In this document: in pieces, positions 55,513 to 64,000 of the stretch | Layout: every line of letters starts with the position of its first letter | Position numbering within the stretch: position 1 is the stretch's first letter | From: Corella eumyota | Taxonomy: Eukaryota > Chordata > Ascidiacea > Phlebobranchia > Corellidae | Assembly: GCA_963082875.1 (NCBI GenBank) | Contig: OY720102.1 | Location: forward strand, 13,304,990 to 13,368,989 | Length of the DNA: 64,000 nt | Direction: 5' to 3' | Program-made: the position numbers and the translations under genes | Notes under the pieces: generated by a model | Database searches by the model: none | Seen by the model: the letters and a program-made list of their open reading frames with translations, nothing else | Told to the model about the DNA's origin: nothing

Positions 55513-56737
55513 ACTATGTGTATATATTTTTCTTTAAACAAATAGACATTAGATGTATGCAAAACTTTATATATTTAAAAACACGGTTTTAAACATTTGT
55601 AGTAATGGAAATAAAATTTATATACAACAAAAATTGCGTTTCTGATAAATTTTTATCAGTTGCTTTTTAAGTTACTGTTGTCGGCGTCGCACTGTACATA
55701 AAGTATAAGTGGTAGCTTTGATGTTATAGCAATGTTTATTAATTGATTTATTCTTTTAAAGTCTTTGTAACTAGAGCAAGCATAGGGGTTGGTCTTTATA
55801 ATTTATAATAAGGGTAACGTCTGTATTTTGTTACTCTACTAAAGAGAAGTGACATAACTATCTAACTATATTTCTGCTCATGGGAAAAATAGTTTCTTGC
55901 TATAAAAGAATATTTTTAAGAAAAAGCGTTACTTAAATTTAACCTGGTTTTGTTTTAAACTTAATGCTGTAACTTAACAGTTAAACTTTTTTAAACAATT
56001 TAACATAAAGCTAATAACACAATATGTTTTCAATTACAATATTAATTTAACGTTTTTTTTGTAAATTATAAAATGATTTTTAAATGATCAGATTGTAAGT
56101 TCGTCTAAGTTTTGTTGGTTATTTATTTCATGTTTAAATTACAAAAGTTTGTTGAAGCTTGTAAAAGACTTAATATAAAGTCATTTTAGTTGGCATAGCT
56201 AAATGTGTTTTTAAAATATTTCTAAACAATTTCCCTCATGTCTGGCTTAGTATAAACCATCCCTAATCTGGAGAAAAAATTTTCTATACAAAAGGTTTAT
56301 ACAAATGGCTTAAATATTTCTACACAAATGGCTTGAATAGTCCAGACATGCTTTGTAGTTGTGTTAAAATTGTAGTCATTTACTCTTCATGCCTGACTTA
56401 TTGACTAAAGCCAGCAGTAAATACAAAGTTTAAGAGAGTTTTATTCGAAGTAATTCATATTTTTGTTATTATTTACGTTTTTTTTAAATTCACATATAAG
56501 TTTTATTCGTATTTCGAACTGGCCTTTTAATATCACTTATGTTTTGCCTACGTTACTGTTTGACTTTAAAAAACAGCCATACCAACTAATTGCAGCATAG
56601 AAAACACAAGGTTGTTATTTTTTGATTTTATAAATAATTTGTGTGCCACCTTGTATAAGAGCAGTGGCCTTGGTTAAAAGTTTTTCTAGCATAAAATAAC
56701 ATCCTTGTTTTGGTTATATAGTGGCGATATATCTGTT

Positions 56738-56925
56738 TTTGTAAATATCTTTATCCTCAATGTGGGAAGGTCGAATGCGTGACCATTTGTTCCCCGGTCT
56801 AATCTCAAGTTGGATGTGGCAGTTTGGAATAATATAGATTTATAATTGCCCGAAAATTATGCTGGTGATTAACAGATTACGTGCTGGCTCAGCAGAAGTT
56901 CATACAGTTTATAGCGTTGAACTAG
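56738..56925 (-). repeat. Truncated SINE body (copy A)
   Basis: Carries the SINE 3' body in reverse (tatctttatcctcaatgtgggaaggtcgaa ... gtgctggctcagcagaagttcata) but lacks the tRNA-like head. The same truncated copy is in block B. Confidence 0.7.
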
Positions 56926-57347
56926 ATAATGCTATAAATAGTAAAATGTGGTTATAGATTTTCTTATTGTAAAAATATGGATTAGTCTTTGCCTATCATT
57001 AACTTAAGCTGTTGAATCAAAGTTATGTGGACCTGTTTATATAACTTTAATTATACATACACGCTTTGTAGCATTACAGTTAAATTTTATAAAAAAAATG
57101 AAGTGTAAATATTAAAAAATATAAAAATTTATGTTGTCTGCTTAAAACTCTAACAAAGTAAAATAAATTGTTTTTTTATTTTTTTTATGCTTAAATATAA
57201 ATTGGCAATCTGAAATTATTAGTTATATAAAGAAATTTTTTAATTTGTTGTTACTTGTAGGCCCATTAACCAAAAAGTAATTAACTTTAAAATATGTTTA
57301 TTGGTATCATTCAATAATCAAGTAGTGAGCTTGGTGGCTGGTATCTA

Positions 57348-58002
57348 TTTGTAATATTAACTTAATTGTTAAAGGTTTATAAATGTTAAGGATTGTGTTT
57401 GTCTTTAAAAAAAACAGAAATTAGTTTGCTGGCAATAATTAATATTTTTTTTGTTACAAAATTTTGTTTCACTTTTGTGCTAATAGAAAGAGTGCAGTTA
57501 TTTGTGAGATTAACGTATTTTGATATTTTATTTTTATTTAGGTTTCAGCACCAATCACTTTTCTGTGTTAACAAATATTTTCTGTGACTACGTGACTTTG
57601 GAAAACAGCCACATCATCTAAATTGCAGCATAGAAAACACAAGGTTAATATTTTTTATTGTTTTTAATGGTTTTGTCTTTGTTTTAGTAAAACAGAAGCG
57701 TTAAAAAAGGAAAAATATTTTTTTTTTGTCCCTAGCAATTTATTTTTTAGAGGAAGATTAGACCCTAACTTTAAATTAAACAAAAACTTGTAACTTTAGC
57801 CATACATACACAATGGCATTATAATAACACTAAAACCAACCAAGCATATTCGTTAACGTTTTGCTCTCGTCTAAAAGTTATTCTAACATGAGTTGATGAC
57901 TATGTTTTAGTAAAACTTGTATATTAAACTTTTATGATTTTTAGCGCATTAATAAAGTCATTAAAAGTTAATTAATGAATATTAAATTAATGCAACGAAA
58001 TA
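57348..58002. other. Unique spacer between the two duplicated blocks
   Basis: About 655 bases of AT-rich DNA without open frames of note; the only recognisable item is another GCATAGAAAACACAAGG motif near 57,627. It marks the joint of the tandem duplication. Confidence 0.4.
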
Positions 58003-59345
58003 GACAGAAGCCCGTCAAAAAAAATATTTTTCGCGTAGTAACAGACGATATTGTTACAAAAAAATGCAAAAAAACATTTCCCTTAAACAAAATTTATGTA
58101 AAAACATGTTGTTAATTAGTTACCATGTTAATTTACACTCAAAAACTTGAGATAAAATGTATAGAGTTAGGCAACAATGCGAAACGTGAGTTGTCGATTG
58201 GTCGTATTACGCAAAAAATGCCTTTATTCAATGCAATAATTCAAGCTAACGAAGAATAAATTGATATTTTTTATTTATTATTGATCAAAAATATGTTGTC
58301 GTCCAATTTCGGTGTTAAATTTTAAAATTTTAGGCGCTTTTAAGCGACACTCGCACTTTCTCGCATTTTCGGGCAACATCAAAGCATTTCTGCCGAAAAC
58401 GTTGCTATGAGCAGGTGTTATAACGCGAAATTCTTTAAATTAAGTCAGAAGGTCGTTCAGTACATCCTGACTTAATCTCACTGATTCAGGATAGTTAACA
58501 AAAACACGCCAATTTAAATTACATTTTTTTTCAAGTTTTAAGGGATATATTTAAATATTAAACACGCAAAAAAAACAATTTATATTTGCAAACTATTTAG
58601 TGAAAACATTTTTATACTTGATTTTTATCAAATATTCTTTTAAATAACAACATTTAAAAAATAATCAAAACTTGCATTGCTTTTTGTAACTTTAAAGTGC
58701 GCTACTTTAAATCGTTTTTTTTAAATAATTTTGTGTTATTAAGTTAAAAAGTTAACATAGGAAATAAACAACTATAATGTTTTGCTAATTTTGTAGCAAT
58801 AAATAGTTATATGATGATTTATTTTCTCTAAATATTGGTCTTAAAACACGAAATACGAGACTCACTGTTTCTCTTCTTTTTATCGCTTGAAAGCGTTCGA
58901 CATTTCCTTGTTTTAGTTTATACTTTGATATAACTTGACACGGGCAAATAACTAATAACATATTTATACACATTATTTAGTAAATAAATTATAAATTTAT
59001 GTTTTATTTCCTTTAAATATTGTTTAGAAAAGCGGCTTTATTTCACAAAATACGTTATGGTATTACGCATTTGCTTCTGAAAACCACTTGCTTTTAAACT
59101 AACTTTTTTATAGGATTTAGTTTGCGTAATTGTAAAATTGACGCAGGAAATGAAAGACAACATATTTTTTCACTTAATTTATTAAACATATTATCGATTC
59201 AATGCTTATTTTATTTTAAATACAATAGACAACTTTCCATGAATACGCGAGAACAAAATATTTCGCGGTAATTAAAATGCGAACGCCCCGCTGTTTTAAA
59301 ACAAATCTTCGGGCTGATCAAAATGTCTGGTTACCAACAATTTTA
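58003..59345. mobile_element. 'CTTCGG' element with internal repeats, copy B (5' end truncated)
   Basis: Parallel to 47,811-49,145, beginning inside the left terminus at CAGAAGCCCGTCAA, so the duplication break lies within the element. The internal repeats and right terminus (CTTCGGGCTGATCAAAATGT) are retained. Confidence 0.7.
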
Positions 59346-59649
59346 TTTACACTTATTTGCTTGTAAGTGGCCAAAATTGGAAAGTTTTTAATATTTTTGT
59401 TGCATTTTTTTTGGTAAAATGGTGTTTGAAATATTTTTATGTTAAAATTTCAAAATAACATAAGTTATTTATAAGTATTTTGTTAAAGATTATGGGTTAA
59501 TCCTTACTTAAGTTTATGTTGATCCATTCTTAAAACTACAGGTATTTTTGCCTTGTAGACAATCTTGTAGGCCGCTATATCAATGGGTAATTCGTACTCG
59601 GGGGTTTTTAAATAAATTGTGAATATTGGTGGTCGCTAGCTACTATGTG

Positions 59650-60085
59650 CATTGGCGTCGATCCTGGGGGTGCAGGGGGTCCATTTACCCCCATTTATAA
59701 TTTTAATAAGTTCTGAATATATGTGGCACCCCTAGGTTGTTTGAAAACGTTGCATTTTTTGCGTATAATTATAGTTATATAAGCGATTTTTTGTTGTTGA
59801 TATGTTGCCAAAAAACGGCATATTCTGCGTGCCACGTTGTAGATTGTCTAAAACTGGCATTATTGCGAAACAAATACTGATTGTCCAGTGCCTTATTTCA
59901 CGTAATAATTGTACTTCAGTTGGTTAAAGACTAATGTTGTCTGCTATTTTTGTGAATATTAAATTTAAGACTGTTAAGAGTTAAGTTTAATGAGCACTTT
60001 AAAACGGAATTTTTTAGCAAAGATTTTACTATTTTTTGGCACCCCTAAATTTATTTATTTATTTATTTTTGGATTGACGCCCACG
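59650..60085. mobile_element. hAT-type MITE (copy B)
   Basis: The same element with the same ACTATGTG flanks (59,642-59,649 and 60,086-60,093). Because the duplications match, the insertion predates the block duplication. It is 436 bp; a 27-base insertion near 59,880 distinguishes it from copy A. Confidence 0.7.
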
Positions 60086-61387
60086 ACTATGTGTATATAT
60101 TTTTCTTTAAACAAATAGACATTAGATGTATGCAAAACTTTATATATTTAAAAACACGGTTTTAAACATTTGTAGTAATGGAAATAAAATTTATATACAA
60201 CAAAAATTGCGTTTCTGATAAATTTTTATCAGTTGCTTTTTAAGTTACTGTTGTCGGCGTCGCACTGTACATAAAGTATAAGTGGTAGCTTTGATGTTAT
60301 AGCAATGTTTATTAGTTGATTTATTCTTTTAAAGTCTTTGTAACTAGAGCAAACATAGTGGTTGGCCTTTATAATTTATAATAAGGGTAACGTCTGTATT
60401 TTGTTACTTTACTAAAGAGAAGTGACATAACTATCTAACTATATTTCTGCTCATGGGAAAAATAAACAATTTATTGACATAAAGCTAATAACACAATATG
60501 TTTTCAATTACAATATTAATTTAACTGTTTTAGTAAATTATAAAATGATTTTTAAATGATCAGATTGTAAGTTCGTCTAAGTTTTGTTGGGTATTTATTT
60601 CATATTTAAATTACAAAAGTTTGTTGAAGCTTGTAAAAGGCTTAATATAAAGTCATTTTAGTTGGCATAGCAAAATGTGTTTTTAAAATATTGCTAAAAA
60701 TTTCCCTCATGTCTTGCTTAGTATAAACCACCCCTAATCTGGAGAAAAATTTTTCTATACAAAAGGTTTATACAAATGGGTTAAATATTTCTACACAAAT
60801 GGCTTGAATAGTGCAGACATGCTTTGTGTAGTTGTGATAAAATTGTAGTAATTTATTCTTCAAGTTTGGCTTATTTACTAAAGCCGGCAGTATAAACCAA
60901 GTTTCAATCTGGCACCAAAAGTAATTTTAACAAGAGGGTTGGAATGGCTAAAATTATACTACAAGCTTCAAGCTTGGGTAGTTTTTATAATATTGTAGTC
61001 ATTTACTCTTCATGCCTGACTTATTTACTTAAGCCAGCAGTAAATACAAAGTTTAAGAGAGTTTTATTCGAAGTAATTCATATTTTTGTTATTATTTACG
61101 TTTTTTTTTAAATTCACATATAAGTTTTATTCGTATTTCGAATTGGTCTTTTAATATCACTTATGTTTTGCCTACGTTACTGTTTGACTTTAAAAAACAG
61201 CCACACCAACTAATTGCAGCATAGAAAACACAAGGTTGTTATTTTTTGATTCTAATATTATTTTCCATGTGCCACATTGTATAAGAGCAGTGGCTTAATG
61301 TATAAGAGCAGTGGCTTTGAATAAAAGTTTTTGTTGTATAAAATAACATCCTTGTTTTGGTTATATACTGGCGATATATCTTTTTTT

Positions 61388-61563
61388 GTTTATATCTTTA
61401 TCCTCAATGTGGGAAGGTCGAATGCATGACCATTTGTTAACCCGATCTAATCTCAACTTGGATGTGGCAGTTTGGAATAATATAGATTTATAATTGCCCG
61501 ATAATTATGCTGGTGATTAACAGATTAAGTGCTGGCTCAGCAGAAGTTCATACAGTTTATAGC
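61388..61563 (-). repeat. Truncated SINE body (copy B)
   Basis: Counterpart of the fragment at 56,738-56,925, with the same missing head, confirming truncation before duplication. Confidence 0.7.
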
Positions 61564-61986
61564 GTTGAACTAGATAATGCTATAAATAGTAAAAAGTGGT
61601 TATAAATTTTCTTATTGTAAAAATATGGATTAGTGTTCGCCTATCATTAACTTAAGCTGTTGAAACAAAGTTATGTGGACCTGTTTATATAACTTTAATT
61701 ATACAGACACGCTTTGTAGCATTACAGTTAAATTTTATAAAAAAAATGAAGTGTAAATACTAAAAAATATAAAAATTTATTTTGTCTACTTAAAACTCTA
61801 ATAAAGTAAAATAAATTGTTTTGTTATTTTTTTTATGCTTAAATATAAATTGGCAATCTGAAATTATTAGTTAAAGAAATTTTTAAATTTGTTGTTACTT
61901 GTAGGCCCATTAACCAAAAAGTAATTAACTTTAAAATATGTTTATTGGTAGCATTCAATAATCAAGTAGTGAGCTTGGTGGCTGGC

Positions 61987-62080
61987 AGTGGCAGCTCGTG
62001 GGTTAAATAAATGGGGGGGCTAATTTTAGAAAATCACAACACCGCTAGGGGGGTCTGGATCCCTCGGAAATATTGTAAAT
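61987..62080. mobile_element. Possible hAT-type terminus (CAGTGGCAGCTCGTGGG)
   Basis: A CAGTGGC... start followed by a G-run (atgggggggc) and 'aggggggtctggatccctcgg' resembles ends of some non-autonomous hAT elements. It starts exactly where the A/B duplication similarity stops. No matching right end was found, so this is tentative. Confidence 0.35.
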
Positions 62081-62134
62081 TATTCGCTGTAAACACGCTA
62101 TTTTTACATTTAATAGTTAATTATTTAAAGTATA

Positions 62135-62340
62135 GGCCCTTTTACACGGCGTATGCAACGTAACGTCGTTCACACGTACGAAAGTTACGCAAGTTTTGTG
62201 TTAGGAGCAAAATTTACGCAAGATTTCGTAAGCGGTATACTTTTATTAAATATTTTTTATAGAAATTTAAAAAAGAAATTCCTAAAACTCGTAAAGTTAC
62301 GTAACGCAACGCAACGTTACCTGTCGTGTAAACAGGCGTT
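62135..62340. mobile_element. Small palindromic MITE
   Basis: Left GGCCCTTTTACACGGCG then GCAACGTAACG; right CGTTACCTGTCGTGTAAAC then AGGCGTT, so the ends pair as inverted repeats (CGTTACGTTGC / GCAACGTTACC). About 206 bases. Unusually rich in ACG/CGT motifs for this AT-rich region. Confidence 0.55.
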
Positions 62341-64000
62341 AAGTTAAAAATTTTCTTTATAATAAAAAACGTATTTTGTATATTTTTAAGTTCCGATTCT
62401 AAAAGAGCGTGAATTGACACAATAAAAAGCAAAGTAGCATAATAGATTTCTTTTATTATAAGCGTTTATTAAATTTAAAACTAAAAACGTGGGAAAAATA
62501 ATGGTGCAAGTTATGTAACAACTGACAATCCATTCAAAAAAAAATATAAAAAACAATTTATTGATCTTCTTTTTTATCTTGTCAGCTCTTCTATAAAATA
62601 ACATATTTATCATTAAGTATTGAAATCAAGACACAACAGATTAAGTTTTTGTTAATAATCTATTTAACTTATTTCTTTTTTTTTGAATTATTATATTTTA
62701 AAAGTATATCAGACTTAGCTGTATGCTAAATAATTACCTAGAAAGTAAGTCTTATAGTTAAAATTAAAAAATTATTTCGAGTTTTTTCAAACAGTATTAA
62801 TAAAACCATAAATAATATCATATATCACAAATCTCTCCCATCTTCTCCACATACTTAAATCTCCGCCACCCCCTCTCCTTCCTTTTTTTCCTAGTCATTC
62901 TTCCTCTTTTCATTCTCTTTTCTGTACAATTACAACATCACCCTATGTATATGTTGTTGTCCCACTCTTATTGTTTAAGTGTTTGTGTAATGTACATAAC
63001 TATTTATAAATAGCCTATGTTTGCAATAAAAAAGGCTATTTATCTAATGGGCTATTCAAAAAGTATTTATTTTTACATAACTTACTTTAACTTTGAAAGC
63101 AATTTTTCCACCCATTGCACATGTTTTATCATGTAAGATCGTTGGCCTTGTGATATAACAAAAACTGTTTAACAAAATAACCATTTACGATAAATCTAAA
63201 AGGAACTGCAAATTGTATTAATATTAATCGATTTATCTGGTTGAGCTGCAATAAAATTAACCTTACTTTTGTTAGTGTATTCCACCCAACACGGTTTTAA
63301 TATTAAACAGACAGACAGAGTAGTGCACTTAATAACTGTTGCACTTACAAAATGCTCCGTAAAATAATGTCGAACTAAGTTGTTGGCTGCAAATAACCAA
63401 AATATTTCTCGATTACAAAAGTTTGCTGTTTAATTAACTTCTTGCATATCAAAATATGCACATTACAAAATGTCAGCGGTTTGATAAAGTTACTTAGAAT
63501 GTGCCCTTTTTCTTTCAACTTTTTCATTGTGAGTTTCAACAGTTGTCTGTCATCCTAATCTATGACTGAATGTTTACAGTCACTAGTAAACTATGTACAT
63601 TGCATGTTTTTTTCATTGGCAAACTTTATTTATGCTCTTTTGACAGGCAGGCAAACAGGCAAGCTGCTCTTGAGTCTTCTTGTCAGGCAGTAAATCCATT
63701 ATGATTATCTTTAAAAACTTGCCTTAATCGAAATTAAAAGCATTAATTAACATACAACTCTTTAAAAAGAATGCAAAAACTGATTTAAACTTGCTGTTTT
63801 AGCTTTAGCGAGGCTTATGAGCGACCTGTTCATCATAAATATAATGTGAGAATATACCCGAGCGAACGATTAGTATTTCAATTTTTTTAACTTAAAAATA
63901 TTATTTAAGGCCTTAAAACTTCATTAAACAATAATGCAAAACCCAGTTTACACCTATTTTATTTTATTTTTGTTTAATAGTTAAACAAAAACGATAAAAT
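62341..64000. other. AT-rich right end, no gene recognised
   Basis: No open frame resembling a family. A pyrimidine-rich patch (62,836-62,925) followed by 'aatagcctatgtttgcaataaaaaaggctatt' (about 63,012) could be the 3' end of a LINE or an unannotated transcript with an AATAAA signal, but there is no coding support. Confidence 0.3.

Larger units (their letters stand above)
54967..57347. repeat. Duplicated non-coding block, copy A (paired with 59,508-61,986)
   Basis: From TTTATGTTGATCC to GAGCTTGGTGGCTGG the two blocks run in parallel with small indels: A has about 100 extra bases near 55,890-55,990, and B has a local duplication near 60,870-61,010. No open frame with family resemblance. It contains a hAT-type MITE and a truncated SINE. 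A motif GCAGCATAGAAAACACAAGG recurs at about 56,592, 57,624 and 61,216. Confidence 0.75.
59508..61986. repeat. Duplicated non-coding block, copy B
   Basis: Partner of 54,967-57,347. Where copy A has the Ty3/gypsy element, this copy has about 50 bases of simple AT-rich DNA (59,458-59,507). Similarity ends abruptly at 61,986, where a CAGTGGCAGCTCGTGG sequence begins. Confidence 0.75.

Noticed and set aside
62836-63040. LINE 3' end
   Set aside because: Pyrimidine-rich patch and AATAAA are suggestive but there is no reverse-transcriptase sequence or target duplication in the window.
1-64000. CRISPR arrays, bacterial operons, rRNA genes
   Set aside because: No regularly spaced short direct repeats with unique spacers, no ribosome-binding sites, no rRNA-like sequence; exon-intron structure shows a eukaryote.

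Overview
The window is AT-rich, intron-rich animal DNA. The gene content, the tRNA-derived SINEs and the mix of transposons suggest a tunicate (ascidian, Ciona-like). That is an inference from gene and repeat style; no sequence search was run.

The centrepiece is one multi-exon NLR (NACHT plus leucine-rich repeat) immune-receptor-like gene on the + strand, from the ATG at 12,632 to the stop at 41,973. The model has 16 exons whose splice phases all agree and encodes about 1,305 residues if one suspected frameshift is discounted. Small, unusual N-terminal exons lie at 12.6-16.5 kb, one large NACHT exon at 20.9-22.8 kb, eight LRR exons of exactly 159 nt (all phase 0) at 23.8-40.8 kb, and a different terminal LRR exon at 41.8 kb. 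Differences among the eight LRR exons concentrate in the exposed beta-strand positions, while scaffold and introns are nearly constant.

The locus is part of a tandem array. Bases 1-6,130 are repeated at 41,817-47,670. Each copy carries, in order, the last exon of an NLR gene, a TXNL4A (DIM1, U5 snRNP 15 kDa) gene copy, a 3-beta-HSD-like gene copy, a promoter-like block and the relic of an NLR 5' exon. The repeat unit is therefore about 41.8 kb: NLR + TXNL4A + HSD3B-like. Both TXNL4A copies and both HSD3B-like copies carry damage and are read as pseudogenes.

The NLR introns and flanks are full of mobile DNA. Three PIF/Harbinger elements (24.4-27.9, 28.7-33.0, 33.8-37.0 kb) occupy the same intron site in three consecutive LRR units and were amplified along with the exons. 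There is a BED-finger hAT remnant (7.6-9.4 kb), a THAP/Kolobok-like transposase relic (16.8-19.5 kb), broken Ty3/gypsy fossils with an unusual domain order (10.0-11.5 and 19.5-20.1 kb), several MITE families and at least eight tRNA-SINE pieces.

The right part (47.7-62.0 kb) has no recognisable host gene. It is a second, smaller duplication (47.8-57.35 versus 58.0-61.99 kb) built of non-autonomous elements, and one copy is interrupted by a broken Ty3/gypsy retrotransposon (about 49.3-54.97 kb, minus strand). The last 2 kb hold a small palindromic element and otherwise nothing I can identify.
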